A DNA stretch of 64,000 nucleotides from Ciona intestinalis (GCF_000224145.3 NC_020175.2:2703278-2767277); one strand, 5' to 3'; numbered from the stretch's first letter, positions 1 through 13,000 are shown. The notes: generated by a model not told the origin, from the letters alone. Program-made: numbers and translations.

Positions 1-3000
1 TGCAACAAGAGAAAGAAAAATTAACATCAGAAGTTACCTCACTTGGAAAAGTAATTGATTTACATGTTATGTACTTTCTAATACATGCCTTAGTAGAAAA
101 TAATAGGACAAATGTTAAAACTTTTTTCCCACTCTTTATTCATAGCGTGTTTTAACAACTGTTGTTTTGCTGTTGATTCCCTTCTCTTTGTATTTTAAAT
201 AACATGATCTTCTCTATCGTTTTCGAAGAGAATGTGAATAAATAAATCTAACTTGCTTTATTATTGCGTGACTGGAAAACAACAGCTGTTAAACACGGGT
301 GTTTTGTTTCATACACTCTGTGCCAGCTTATGAATTACCATGTATGTTATTTTGTGGGTGATTATTTTTTGGGAGATACATTAAAATTATGTATGGTGGT
401 CAACTAGTTATGGTATATTATGTAATATATAAAAGTAAATCAACCCCTACCCTTCAGGCTTTACAAAACTCCCATAACATGTTGGATGGAATGCAAGCAT
501 CCATGCAAAGTTTACAAGCAAAAGTGAAGCTGCATGAGGAGGAAATGAGAAGAGAAATGGAGGAGAAGAGGAAGTTGGAGGAGCAGCTTGGGAATCTTCA
601 ACAGGTAAGAAGATGGGTTTGGGATATATTTTCTAATCCTAGATGACAAATTAAAAAAAAATAAATTAAAGAAAAACTTGGGAATTTTCAACAGAGGATA
701 GTTTCGAATATATTTTCTAATCCAAGATGACAAATTAAAAAAATTATTAAAAATGGAAAAACTTTATAATCTTCAAGAGGTTAGTTTGGGATATATTTTA
801 AATCAAAGATGAAGAAATTAAAAAAAAAATAAAAATCCTTGAAAATTTTCAACAGGTACCGGAATAGTTTTGAATATATATATAATCCTAGATAAAAAAT
901 ATTATAAATAGGTATTAGTAGTGGACAAGTTGAAGTTATTGGGGTCTAATTTATTTCACTAATATAACGTTTAGTATGTCCTAAATTTTAAAGGGTTTAG
1001 AACTTTTATTGGTGTAGTATTTTTTTAGTAAAGTGTTAGCACTTTTTTGGCACTGTTCCATTTTTTCTTTTTGTTTGTTCTTTTATGTAAAATTTAAACT
1101 TTTTACTTTTTTTTGTATTTTTCTTTGATAATCTGTTATTTTTTTGTATTTTTAAATGACTTTTTAGATTTACCATTAAATTTAACTAAACTTTAAAAAA
1201 ATTAAATATATATATTAAAAATATTTCAGCACCTAAATAATGATGAACAGAAGAAATCCGAATCCTCCTCCCAGATCAAGTCCTTGGAAACAGAGGTCCT
1301 CTCGCTCCGATCCGGTTTGGAGAGATCGAAGATGGAGCGTGATGATGCGGTGACAAAATTTGAGGAGAACGTGAGAGCGAGTGCATCACTCCTGGAGAGA
1401 GTGAATCAAGTTGAGAAGGAAAGTGAAGATCTTCGACATGAGTTGAAACTCGCTAATGAAGTAAATTTTTATATATTGTATTAAAATTTTATATTTTTTT
1501 TAAATCAAAATTTTATATTTTTTTTATGTCAAAATTTTATATGTTTTAAAACCAAATTTTTTATTTTGCTTAAAATCTGCATATGTCTGCTTATTTATTT
1601 TAGTTTCATCATATCTAACGCAAATATTTGGATAGCTTTTAATAGGAAAACAATATTTATATATTACAGGCTTAAAATAATAATATTTGGTATAAGGGTA
1701 ACTTATAAGATGCTATCATTTTCCAAAACTTCTGTACCAACATTTGCTTTAGGCTACTCCCCGAATTTCTTGACCCCTGCAAAACCTGTAAAATCACCAT
1801 ATATACATTTTACTATCATAAAAAATTACATTTTACTATCAAAAAATACATTTTACTAATAAACAATTTACAAAAAGTACATTTTACTTTTACTATGAAA
1901 CTTTACCATTAAAGTAATTCACAAAAATTTAATTCAGCTCGCCGAAAAACGGAAAAAAGTGATGGACCAACAAGCTGTAGAATCACAAGAAAACAATGCT
2001 AAGTTTACTGAAAGAATTAACGCCTTGTTACTGGAGCATGAGACATCAAGTGCTAAATCAATTGAAAATTACGAATCAAAAGTCAAAATATTGGAAGAAA
2101 CTTGTAAAAGACAGGAACAGGAACTTATAAGAATGAACCATCAAGACAGGGTATGTTTTTTTTAATTCTTTTTTTTATAGATTTGACATGACACATTGTA
2201 ACTGTAACTTATGTAACTTACTTTTTATTCTCGTGTGGCCGGGAAACAACAGTTGATATAACAGGGGTGTTCATACACCCCATGTCAGCTTTTGAGTTAC
2301 CATGTACGTTGAACCCAATGCCTCTGGGTTAGACTTACATTTTTTAAACATTTTTTTTAACCCTTGGCGAGCTGAGCTGTTAAGGAAAGATCTCTCATCC
2401 ATTATGGGCAGGCCTGGGTGCTAGGGTGATGGGCCAATCCTGGCCTAAATTCTAGGACCCATGCCGTGCCACATCGTGGGACCTCACCCATATGGAACAG
2501 AATACATTTTGCCACCCTAATCTGGTCAACTTATACCAAAAAAATTTAGGACCATTTTCTTAATATTTAAATACATTCATATTTTTCCAGGTAAAAACCA
2601 GAGAACTGGACACTTTACAGCAGCAGATACGAGACCAGCAATCAACTTTGTCCTCGCTTGAAAACTCGAGTGGTTGGTTTGAACGAGCTCTCAAAGACGC
2701 AGAGAAGATGGCTGCTGAGAAGGAGGAAGATCATCTGCAGCAGTTGGAAGATGCAAAGTCAGAACATGAGAAGGAAATGGAGGTTGGTTGTTTTTTGTTG
2801 GTTGCTGATTTTTGTGATTATATTGTGTTTCCGGTCGTTTTTTAAGATTTCATGATAGTTGCATTGTTTTTTTTATTAATTAATAATTTTTGGTGGTTAT
2901 ATTGGTTTTCTGGTTGTTTTTTTATGATGGTTGGTTTTATTTGTATGCTTACTTTTTGGTTAATTTTTTTTTTTGTCTTTTTTGTGTTGACTGTGTCATT

Positions 3001-6000
3001 AGCTGGTAGTGTCTGGTTGTTTTGGTGAATTGGTAGCTTTTAAATATTTTAAACACAACCTTAAAAAACGTTACCTGTTTTGCCATTTTTTTTACTTTAC
3101 TTTGTCATTGAAAAAAAATTTTTTTTTAAATTTAAATTTTTTTTATTCTTCAGAAACTTCGAGTTCAGTTTTCCTCCAAAGAGAAAGAAGTAGAAGAAGC
3201 AGAGAGACAAGTTGCTCTCGCTATGAACGAGACAACTACAAGAGATGCAACGATCGAGAGAATGAAACAAGATGTTCTTGACGAAGTTAGTAAGCAGAAA
3301 CTCATTGAAAAGAAAGGACATCAGGCTGTAAGTGGAATATTTTGTTAGATTGGATTAGTCTTGTTTTCATTTTTCTCTGGTTTTATAAATTAAGTCTAAA
3401 ACACAAAATTTTAGTTTAAAAAATATTTAGTAAACACCATTTAAAATATAACAAACTTGGTTAGACATATTGAGAACTGACTTCAAACCAAAATTTTGAA
3501 ATTTAACATTACTGTGGAACACCCTTAAAATAACCTGACCCGCAAAAACTTTAAAAAAATGTATTTATAAGACGCAATGGAAAGACAGCATTCATTAAAA
3601 GCCAAATTACATTGCCATAAATATTGAAACTGAAACTTTTCAACACTGTTTGTACTGTGTTGTCATTAGTGCCAGTTATACCCTCTTTTTTTCACAAGGT
3701 TCTATATACCTGTTAAAATTATAATTAAACCTTACTGTCGCAACACTGGTCGCACAAAGGACTTAAATGGGCTTTCCGGGTGTTGGGGTAATGGGCCAAA
3801 TGTGTGGCCTAAATCCCAGGTCCTTGACAAGGACCTCACCCATAAGAAATGAAAAACATAATGCTGCCCAGGCACTGCAATATATTGGCAAAACGGGCAA
3901 CAGAAGTAAAATTGATTTATATTCCTGTCCATACAAAGATGCACAAACCTAACTAGGTATTTTATTTTCAGTTAAAGGACTTAAAGAAACAGCTTGTCAT
4001 GGAGAAGAAACGAAGTGAAAAACTTCAAGAAAAAATGAAAGAAATTTCATCCAGCAATTCAAGTATGATTGAATGTTAAACTCTGGCAATTGCTTCAGTC
4101 CAGTGGTCACTGATGGGTTGTCCAAATTATCAGCCACACATAAAAAAAAAAGAAAAAAAACACAGAAAAATAATCACTAACGAAGTAACATACTTGGTAA
4201 CTCGTAAGCTGGCACGAGGTGTATAAACACCCATGTTATAACAGCTGTCTTTTTCCCGCCGCGAGGATAGAGTAATTACATTCATTCCAAACCAACAATA
4301 ACAATTGCCCTTCCACAGATTTAGACGAACTGCTTCAAGTTGTTGACCTTAATGATAAAACAACAACCGGAGATGGAAGTTCAGTTTCTTCTTTTAGTTT
4401 TAGGGATTTTATTTCCAACAAGCAAAACCCTGACACCAGTTCGCAGGTAATAATTTTAAGTCCGTGTTTATCGGGTTTTAAAAAAAGTATTTCAAACAAC
4501 AATATAAATAGATAAAAGAAGTTTTTGAAAGTTATTAAGAATGTTACTTTTGTGGGTAATTATTTTTTAGGAGATTTTTTAATTTTTTAATTTGTGGGGG
4601 GGGGTGATAATTTGGAGAACCTGTTAGTGACCACTGGGTTGGAGCAATTGCTGTTAACTGTCTTGCCCAAGGACACATAGGCCCACAATGGTAGCAGCGA
4701 AGAGCCTTGAACCCATTACCTCTGGGTTACAGGCAGGCTAACAAACTGTGTTACAACACCCGAAAACAAACATCATAAACACACATGCAAAAAAAATTAT
4801 ACTTCACCTCTAAAATTTTCCAATAGGCTGGTACCAGCAACCTTTCCTCTACCCCTGTTGCCACGGCAACCGTCAGCAAAGCTGAGAGTCGAGATCTTCT
4901 TTCTCGTCTTACATCCGTGCAACAGGAGAAATGGAATCTGGAGGAAAAAGTCCGGCACCTAGAGGAGAGTGCGGGAGCGATGGCGGATGAGTTGGTCGAG
5001 AAGACAAAACTCCTCCAACAATATGTTCATCACACAAGAGCAGGTATTAAATTTTTAATATTAGTCTGTGGTTCCCAAAGTGGGGGACGGTATTTTCGCC
5101 CTTAAAAGGGAAGCTGGCTAAAAAATTGGCGATTAGGAAGTCTGAGAGTAAATCAAGGCAGTTGTCTTAAGATATGGCAATCAAGGTGGAAATCAGGAAT
5201 TTTTAGACAAAATAGTGGTAATTTTTGACAAAAAAAGGTTTTGACTAAAAAAATTACCCTGCATGTATGCTCTCTTTACATTTGTTGTGGGGGAAAGGGA
5301 ATGCATTCTGTCTCCTATTAAAATTAAATATGTCTGCGTTGCAAGAGGCTGATGACATTTTGCCAACTTCATCGCTCTTGTTAAAGTTGAACTTCTATAA
5401 AATGTGATCAATGAAAAATGACTTGGTTTTACAACTTTTACTCTTTTTTGGCGAAAGGGGATTTGATACTCTGTTCATTGTCTAGAAAGCGCTCTTAAAA
5501 AAAGTTAAGAAATCACTGCACCAAAGTAACAGCATATGTTGCAGTTGTATGTTCATGCATTAATCTGCACCGTTGTAATTTTAATACTATATATTGACAT
5601 AGTACCAACCTTATCCCTATCATTAGAACTGGACTGTAAGTTGTGACGAATGTAAAATAACTTGATTTTACTTTCTGTAAACCTGGGTTTACTTGGAAAT
5701 ACTTTGGAAAAATGTCTTGGTTTTACTTTTCCATGATGTTCAAATTTTTGGCAGATGTTCACAAAATGAGGTCCTCCAATGAAGAGCTCGCCTCTCGGAC
5801 TTTTGGGAATCGAGTTCGGAGCATCATCACTGGGCAGGAGGAGGCAGATGTCACCAACATCCGGGAGCTGAATCGGAAACTCACAAGGATGTTGGAAGAA
5901 GAAATGACGAAGAACATGGCTCTTAAACAAGTAGGGTGAATTCAATGTATTAAGATAAAAAATAAAGTATTTTTATTATCTTGCATTAATTGGTTGTGGG

Positions 6001-7682
6001 ACTGGCGCCNNNNNNNNNNNNNNNNNNNNNNNNNNNNNNNNNNNNNNNNNNNNNNNNNNTACTGTTAGGTGCCTTACCCAAGGACACGTAGGCCCACAAT
6101 GGTAGCAGCGAAAAGCCTTGAACCCATTACCTTTGGACTAAAGGCAAGCTAACCAACGGTGCTTCGAGCCGAACATTACAAACACCAAAAAAAAAATTTT
6201 TCACTTACAAATAAAATAAAATTTCCGAATAGGCTGGTACCAGCAACCTTTCTTCCACCCCTGTTGCCACGGCAACCGTCAGCAAAGCAGAGAGCCGAGA
6301 TCTTCTTTCTCGCCTCACATCCGTGCAACAGGAGAAATGGAATCTAGAGGAAAAAGTCCGGCACCTAGAGGAGAGTGCGGGAGCGATGGCGGATGAGTTG
6401 GTCGAGAAGACAAAACTCCTCCAACAATATGTTCATCACACAAGAGCAGGTATTAAATTTTAATATTAGTCTGTGGTTTTCAAAGTGGTGGCCAGCATTT
6501 TAGGGCCTTAAAAAGTGGGGGGCGGTATTTTGCTGACTAAAAAAAGTGTGGGGGGTGGTTTTTCCCCTTTAAATGGGGGCTGACTAAAAAAAGTGTGGGG
6601 GGGGGTATTTTTGCTCTGCGTTGCAAGAGGCTGATGACATTTTACCAACTTCACCGCTCTTGTTAAAGTTGAACTTCTATAAGTTGTGATCAATGAAAAA
6701 TGACTTGGTTTTACAACTTTTACTTTTATTTGGCGAAAGGGGATTTGATATTCTGTTCCTTGTCCAGAAGGCGCTCTTAAAAAAAGTTAAGAAATCACTG
6801 CACTAAAGTAACATCATATGTTGCAGTTGTATGTTCATGCATTATTCTGCACCGTTGTAATTTTAATACTATATATTGACATAGTACCAACCCTATCCCT
6901 GTTATTAGAACTGGACTGTAAGTTGTGACGAATGTAAAAGAACTTGATTTAACTTTTCTGTAAACCTGGGTTTACTTGGAAATACTTTGGACTATGTCTT
7001 GGTTTTACTTTTTTTACTTGGAAATACTTTAATACTATGTCTTGGTTTTACTTTTCCATGATGTTCAAATTTTTGGCAGATGTTCACAAAATGAGGTCCT
7101 CCAATGAAGAGCTCGCCTCTCGGACTTTTGGGAATCGAGTTCGGAGCATCATCACTGGGCAGGAGGAGGCAGATGTCACCAACATCCGGGAGCTGAATCG
7201 GAAACTCACAAGGATGTTGGAAGAAGAAATGACGAAGAACATGGCTCTTAAACAAGTACGGTGAATTCAATGTATTAAGATAAAAAATAAAGTATTTTTA
7301 TTATTTTGCATTAATTGGTTGTGGGACTGGCGCCGTGGCTCAGTGGTTTAGGCGATTGCATTGTTACTTTATGTGTCCTTGGGCAAGACACTTAAAAGAA
7401 CTTGTACTCAGTGGTCACAATTGGGTTGTCCAAATTATCAGCCACAAAACAAAATAAAATGTCCTTCCATAAAACAATCACCCACAAAGTAACATACATG
7501 GTAACTAGCACAAGGTGTATAAAAGAGAACACCCGTGGTTATAACAACTGTCGTTTTCCGGCCAGGCGAGAACCAAACAAGTTACCTTTATTCATTTAGT
7601 TAAAAAAATATAACTTTCTTGACAATTGGTTTCTAAATTTCAGGACCTTGCCAACTTATCTGAACAACTGTCATCAAAATAG
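1..7682 (+). CDS. GRIPAP1: GRIPAP1/GRASP-1-like coiled-coil protein, 5'-truncated by the window
   Basis: This is the C-terminal part of a long coiled-coil protein. Exons read in one frame with GT/AG borders: 3-50, 458-604, 1230-1460, 1938-2150, 2591-2782, 3154-3327, 3972-4062, 4319-4446, 4827-5043, 5755-5930, a second copy of the last two at 6233-6449 and 7080-7255, and 7644-7682 ending in TAG. The peptides are heptad-rich, Glu/Lys/Gln-rich helix. Assignment rests on the tail: segments such as HLEESAGAMADEL, then NIRELNRKLTRMLEEEMTKN, then DLANLSEQL, follow the order and spacing I recall for the vertebrate GRIPAP1 C-terminus (a REMNKKLQNMLEEQLTKN-like segment). In vertebrates this protein is a Rab4 effector in recycling endosomes that binds GRIP1. 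The N-terminal half lies left of the window. The family call is from memory; any other coiled-coil protein is less likely because the tail match is ordered. Confidence 0.84.
120..245 (-). repeat. Interspersed repeat family C, intronic copy
   Basis: Shares the core GCGTGTTTTAACAACTGTTG with copies at 17155, 23010, 37295, 42490, 44180, 47830 and 49735, in both orientations. About 100-160 bases, origin unknown to me. Confidence 0.6.
250..375 (-). mobile_element. tRNA-derived SINE, 3'-half fragment
   Basis: Reverse-strand copy of the SINE tail (ACTGGAAAACAACAGC..., TGCCAGCTTATGAATTACC, GTGGGTGATTATTTTTT), lying in an intron of the coiled-coil gene. Confidence 0.65.
2213..2345 (-). mobile_element. 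tRNA-derived SINE fragment
   Basis: Reverse-strand SINE tail with TTTTATTCTCGTGTGGCCGG and GTTACCATGTACGTT, then a short piece of the SINE head. Divergent and internally deleted. Confidence 0.6.
2398..2513 (+). repeat. Interspersed repeat family D
   Basis: Contains GGGTGATGGGCCAATCCTGG and GGACCTCACCCATATGGAA. Related copies are at 3731-3868 (plus), 20160-20300 (minus) and a fragment near 12700-12770. Class not recognised. Confidence 0.5.
3731..3868 (+). repeat. Interspersed repeat family D
   Basis: Contains GGTGTTGGGGTAATGGGCCA and GGACCTCACCCATAAGAAAT, shared with 2398-2513 and inverted at 20160-20300. Confidence 0.55.
4090..4290 (+). mobile_element. tRNA-derived SINE, 5'-truncated
   Basis: Starts in the middle of the SINE (CCAGTGGTCACTGATGGGTT), runs through the A-rich centre and the conserved tail (GTAAGCTGGCACGAGGTGTA) to ATTCATT-like 3' ends. 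Sits in the intron just upstream of the exon at 4319. Confidence 0.8.
4600..4745 (-). mobile_element. tRNA-derived SINE, head half
   Basis: Reverse-strand SINE head: GACCACTGGGTTGGAGCAAT, CTTGCCCAAGGACACATAGG, then the B-box-like ACCCATTACCTCTGGGTTAC. Repeated at 6060-6165 as part of the duplicated block. Confidence 0.75.
6060..6165 (-). mobile_element. tRNA-derived SINE head, duplicate of 4600-4745
   Basis: Begins directly after the N gap at 6010-6059 and aligns with the SINE upstream of the first copy of the exon pair, so the duplicated block includes it. Confidence 0.7.
6233..7255 (+). CDS. GRIPAP1: Second copy of GRIPAP1 penultimate exon pair
   Basis: Exons 6233-6449 (217 bases) and 7080-7255 (176 bases) repeat 4827-5043 and 5755-5930. 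The first differs by a few synonymous bases only; the second reads as identical. The intervening introns also align, with small insertions and deletions, and so does the SINE upstream. The pair adds up to 393 bases and starts and ends in phase 0, so splicing in both copies would simply repeat 131 residues. A 50-N gap lies between the copies at 6010-6059. The simplest reading is two haplotypes of one locus placed side by side in the assembly; a real tandem exon duplication is the alternative. Confidence 0.85.
7328..7597 (+). mobile_element. tRNA-derived SINE, near full length
   Basis: Starts with the tRNA-like head GGCGCCGTGGCTCAGTGGTT, has the middle block CAATTGGGTTGTCCAAATTA, an A-rich centre and the tail with ACTGTCGTTTTCCGGCCAGG. 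Sits in the last intron of the coiled-coil gene. Confidence 0.8.
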
Positions 7683-8113
7683 TTTCTGTTTTTTACTCAT
7701 TCAAATCCGAGTAGTGCAATAGTTAGCGCTTATTTGCGCGGGTTGACGGTACATCATAAGAATGTATTTGACGACCTTACAAATGTAACGGCCGAACGAA
7801 CTCAGTATTACATCGCGCGAGTGTTTTACGTGGAGAGTTTTATGTGAATGTGTTGGTCAAGCTGTCTCCTTGTCTCTATCAATGCAAAAATCTCTTACGA
7901 CGTTTGCGGTTTTATAACTAGCATGCGGTTGCTTACAAAGAAAATATTGTTTATTTCTTCTGAGAAACTTCAATACCAAGTTGCAATGCATTGGTGTTAA
8001 TGTAAATTGCTGCATTCAGCTTCACAAAAAGTGTATTCTATAGGCTACTCAATCTACTCCAAATTTCCCATTGGATATTGTATCAAACTACATGTTTACA
8101 GCAGTTAAACATA

Positions 8114-8307
8114 TAGTAGGGTAGGGGAAGATGGGACGCTTTTTTATTCGATTTTCTCGCTCTATTTGGCAGTAAACAAAGAATAATCGAAGAATTATAA
8201 AACTGTATCCTCACGACTCCCATATACCGTCGTTAATTGTTTAAAACACGATCAGGATATTTCGATATTATGTACTAAAGATGTCCCATCTTCCCCCTAC
8301 CTACTAT
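8114..8307 (-). mobile_element. TA-flanked MITE, copy 1
   Basis: Inverted ends TAGTAGGGTAGGGGAAGATG and CATCTTCCCCCTACCTACTA bracket about 195 bases with the family core (AAACACGATCAGGATATTTC). No coding capacity. Confidence 0.85.
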
Positions 8308-8714
8308 ACTTTAATTGTGATTCAACCTATTTCAAGATCAACCGTTGACCAGCACGCTTGGTGAGCTACCTGTATTATGATGGTACATTGTTTTTATACA
8401 TTTTCCTATCACTGGGTAACGTCGTGACCAAATGTTAATATTTTATGGACAAAAATTACAAAACTCGTAGGAGTTCCGCATTTCTTCAAATGTGAGAAGG
8501 TTTTAAACAAGAAACAAAGAAGGTAAAGTATTTACCTTTAGTCAGAATAGCATTTTAATACCATACAGTTCTTGCAGTTATGTTTAGGGCTAGTAACCGA
8601 CTTTGCAATGAGACTGCCCATTTAAAATGTATAGTGGGGAAGATTAAACACGTATATATATGTTGTTTTTATTTAGTCATTAGTAAACATATGAGGCAGT
8701 TCAAAATTAATGCG

Positions 8715-8753
<39 letters not shown>

Positions 8754-8776
8754 TTTTTGTATGTAGAATTGCTAGT

Positions 8777-8968
8777 ACAGTAGGATGGGGAAGATGGGAT
8801 ACCTTTAGCACATTGTGTCCGAATATCCTGATCGTGTTTTAAACAGTTAACAACGGTTTATAATAATCGTGAGGATACGGTTTTATAATTCTTTGAACGT
8901 TATTTGTTTACTACCAAATTGGACGGGAAAATAAAATGAAAAGTGTCCCATCTTTCTCCACCCTACTA
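8777..8968 (+). mobile_element. TA-flanked MITE, copy 2
   Basis: Ends ACAGTAGGATGGGGAAGATG and CATCTTTCTCCACCCTACTA, core ATATCCTGATCGTGTTTTAA. Opposite orientation to copy 1. Confidence 0.85.
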
Positions 8969-9376
8969 CATAACTTCTTTTCTAAAAAACAATCTCAAGC
9001 TAGTTAAAGCGGCGAAGAAAAGGATATCAACAAAACGACAGTCGTTACAAGACGCTACTCAAAAAAAGTATTCAAAAATTGATTACAAAAGTTCGAGTTG
9101 CCAAGTATGTGTTACCTAATGGTATATTCTTCAAACACCCAAAGAATGCTGTTCTATTAATAATATTAACATAAACGTTTGGCGTATGGCTCAATCTATA
9201 CAGTATCAAAAACCTGTTTAGTTGGACGGCGTAACTTAGACAGAGAAAATTCCCTTTCTGATCTCACCTAAAAAAATGCTCCAGGCTACAACGCACAGCG
9301 AACACGTACACAGAGAGTCAGAAACAGTTCTATATTTGAATTCTGAGCGAAATGGAAATTAAGATTCCCTAAGAGT

Positions 9377-10033
9377 ATGTTTGAAGCCGCGTTTTATATT
9401 GTTCTGTGTATATTACCGCTTAGATTTTCGGAAGCAGAAGTCATACAGGCACAGTTCGCTGTTCCTGACGTTTGGGATGGAGGCTTTCGAGGTACAATTA
9501 CCTTTCCAGCCGACCGAGAGTTTCGTTACGGTTGGCTGTTGTACATAACTTTCGACATCGAAGTTCTTAATTTTGAGGTGAGCGCCGTTAAAACCCTATG
9601 CGTGTAGGCTTGTAAGCGTATAGCCCACACCTGTGAATTTTTTATAACATCATGGAAACATTAGAAGCTGATGGTTTGATTTATTAAATTTATTCTTTTA
9701 GGTCCACGAGGGCATAGTGCTCGGCGTACATCCGCTAAATAAGATATTCGTGGCACAGCATAAAGCTTATAACAGGCACTTATACATCGATTCTACAGGA
9801 AGACGGTCGCTTGGTTGTCAAGGAGGTAGGTGAACACATTTAATACAAATTCTTCCTATTAGGAGAGTAACCAAACTGTTCTTTAAACGATGTCTTTTTA
9901 GAGGTTAGATTTAGATTAGAGTTATAGACTGTTGTTTTTTGTTGACAGCATCGGTAAGGCCACCGGCCGCAGAAGTTTTGTTCATTCCTATGCTTTCAAA
10001 CGAGGAAAGTGTGGAGAATGCTCTCGACGCGCT
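9377..10033 (+). other. Signal peptide and CBM2-like cellulose-binding module of the GH9 gene
   Basis: The ATG at 9377 is followed by a hydrophobic stretch ([12 protein letters not shown]) typical of a signal peptide. The next residues read as a family 2 carbohydrate-binding module: a Trp in VWDGGFRG, a second in [12 protein letters not shown], and the YNRHLYI strand. CBM2 domains at this place occur in other invertebrate GH9 enzymes and bind crystalline cellulose through surface aromatics. Three exons encode it. A short upstream reading frame starts at 9351, just before the chosen ATG. Confidence 0.75.
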
Positions 10034-13000
10034 GTGACAGGAGAAAGTCCTTCCAGGTTTGTTTAAAAAGGTTTCAGTATTTTATACAAGGATACCAAAC
10101 TGTATCGGTTCAGTGTGGTATAGTATGTTGAATGAACTTGATTTATCGGTGCGGGACAAGGAAAATGGCAGTCGTTACAACACGGATGTTCTGTTTCATA
10201 TATATACCCGTGCCAGCTTACGAGTTACCATGTATATATATTACTTTATGAGTGGTCGATTTTTCATATAGTAGGGTGGGGGAGATGGGACACCTTTTTA
10301 TTCTAATTTCTCGTCCCAATTGGTAGAAAAAAAGTAAATGCAAAGAATTATAAAACCGTATCCTCATGACTCCCATAGACCGTTGTTAATTGTTCAAAAC
10401 ACGATCAAGATATTTGGATATTATGAGCTAAAGGTGTCCCATCTTTCCCACCCTACTATATATGGCTGACTAGTGACAATTTGGACAACCCAATTAGTGA
10501 CCGCTGGGTTGGAGCAATTGCCCCTTTTTGCCAAAAACACACGCGCCCACAACGGCAGCAAAGACAAGCCTTGAACCCAGAACCGATGGGTTACAGCCAA
10601 GCACGCAAACCACTAGGCCACGGCGCCGGACAATGTTCGTACGTTTGACAGTCGTACAGCTACCGGTAATCGTTCAATCTTGCTTTTTAGCATTGGAGCA
10701 ACAACTACAACAACCACAACACAAGCAACCCCACCGATTTCGCTAGGACCATGGTGGACAGAGAGAATCACCACTACAACGACTACGAGCAGACCAGCCA
10801 CGGCGACAAACCCTTTAACGTAAGTGAAAACTTGTGTTCCACGACTTGTTTTTCCAAACTTACTTGTGTTCCACGAAAATTTCCCAAAACTTGTGTTCCA
10901 CGACTTGTTTTTCCTGGAATGCACCGTTCTTCTGTTGATTAGTTACTTAAGTGTCTAGACTATTGCAACTATTCCGATTTGCAATGGCTGACTATTGGCT
11001 ACGTTGTAATATGAATTAATATAAGTGAAAATGTTGTAGTTAAACCATAATGTATATTGCTTCAGTGTAGTTATGCTGCATGGTGTAGTAATACTGCATG
11101 GTCCGCTCTGCTGATTTGTTGTTGCTTTCGTCACAATTGTGGTTCAACATAATGTAGTACTGTGGGAAAAGATGGTATGCTGTTAGGGCCTTAATTGCAT
11201 AATTCCTGGCGATATTAACAGCGCTCCTTAACAGTTTTGTTTATTTCTGGAGTGGGAAAAGAGAATAAAAGCATATTCCTGTTACCCAACCGTACTATGA
11301 GAGTTTTATTTTTTCAATTACTATAACAAAAGTCAAATTAATTACAGCAAAAAAGAGAGAAGGGAATTAGCAACAAAAACACAGTCCTTATAACAGGCCA
11401 TGGCGAAACAAAATTGACATTCACAAAGAAAAGTAAAAAAAATATTTTTTTTTTTATTCAGCACTACTCTTCCGCCAAACTTATCCACACAAAGATTAAA
11501 ATACAACCTTCGAGATGTGATCACCAAGTCCCTCCTCTTCTTTGAAGCACAAAGATCTGGTCATCTTCCTCCAAGCAACCGCATCCCATGGAGGTCTCAC
11601 TCATGCTTGAGAGATGGGGAAGATCAAGAAATCGATTTAAGTGGAGGTTACTTTACAGGTAGCAATGAGAATTGAATGAATGTAACTTACTTTATTCGCG
11701 CTTGGCCGGAAAATGACGGTCGTTATAACACGGGTGTTCATACACCTTGTGCCAGCATACAAGTTACCATGTATGTTACTTTGTGGGTGATTATTTTTTT
11801 GGATTTTTTATGTATGGCTGATAATTTGAATGAATGAAACTTACTTTATCCTTGCGTGGCTAGAAAACGACAGTCGTTATAACACGGGTGTTCATACGCT
11901 TTATGTCAGCTTAGGAGTTACCATGTATGCTACTTTTTGGGTAGATCCTTTTTGGATGTTTGTTGATTTGTTAAAAACATAATCATTTTCAACTTTTTTC
12001 CAGATGGTGGATTTGTTAAATATGGATTTCCCATGGCTTTCACCACCACACAGCTTGCATGGAGTTTGCTTGAGTTTAGGAATGCTTATCTTGCTTCTCA
12101 CCAAATATCTAATGTGATGAATGCACTTAAGTGGGCTACGGACTATTTTATTAAGTGTCATGTTTCCGAATTTGAATTTTATGGACAGGTAAAAAAAGTT
12201 TTTTTTTCATTTTTTCGGATAAGTGATACTGGATAGTGTTACAACAGTCTGGTCTATGGTTGAGCATATCATGCCTTTAACTTACTATGGAGGTATGTGT
12301 ATATTTATATATGTATATATATATATATATTTAACCCAATAAAGTATACTAACCACAAAGTGCACAACCAGAATATGTGAATGAATGAATGAATGAATGA
12401 ATATGAATGAATGTAACTTACTTTATCCTCGCGTGGCCGGAAAATGACAGTCGTTATCACACGGGTTTACCACCTCGTGCCAGCTTACGAGTTACCATGT
12501 ATGTTACTTTGTAAGTGATTATTTTTTTGGGATTTTTTCATTTTTTTATGTATGGCTGATAATTTGGACAACCCATCAGTGACCACTGGGTTGGAGCAAT
12601 TGAACCCATTACCTAATGGTTACAGGCGCGCCAACCAAGGCGCCGGACAACCACTACACGACGGCGCCGGACAGTGTTAGGTTATTGTCTAACTTATTAT
12701 CTAAAAGGCCTAAAACAAAGTTTCCTGCCATGCCTAACTGTAGAACCTCACCCATATGGAATATACCATTATAATAAGGTTTTGTGTGGTAAAAAAACTA
12801 TGCTCTTGTCATGGAAAATGTAATAGTATTTTAATTTTACATGCCAGGTCTCTAACAGTGACATTGATGATGTGTATTGGGGAAGACCCGAAGATTTAAC
12901 AGGGAGTCGTCCTTCATATAAAATAACTCGCGAGAAACCCGGCTCTGAGTTGGCTGCTGAAACTGCAGCTGCAATGGCAGCAACTGCTATTGTGTTCAAC

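Larger units (their letters stand above)
7683..9376. other. Spacer between coiled-coil gene and GH9 gene
   Basis: No coding signal seen. It holds two MITE copies (8114-8307 and 8777-8968), a TA microsatellite near 8719-8750, and presumably the 3' untranslated region of the upstream gene and the promoter of the downstream one. Confidence 0.6.

Noticed and set aside
7328-7400. tRNA-like sequence with A and B box, also at 21519, 28118 and 50732
   Set aside because: No proper cloverleaf; it is the head of the interspersed SINE, not a tRNA gene.
10613-10924. Minus-strand open frame with poly-Val
   Set aside because: It is the antisense of the Thr-rich linker exon 10691-10819.
12305-12335. TA-rich tracts as promoters or origins
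   Set aside because: Simple microsatellites inside introns, also at 8719, 27241 and 40745.
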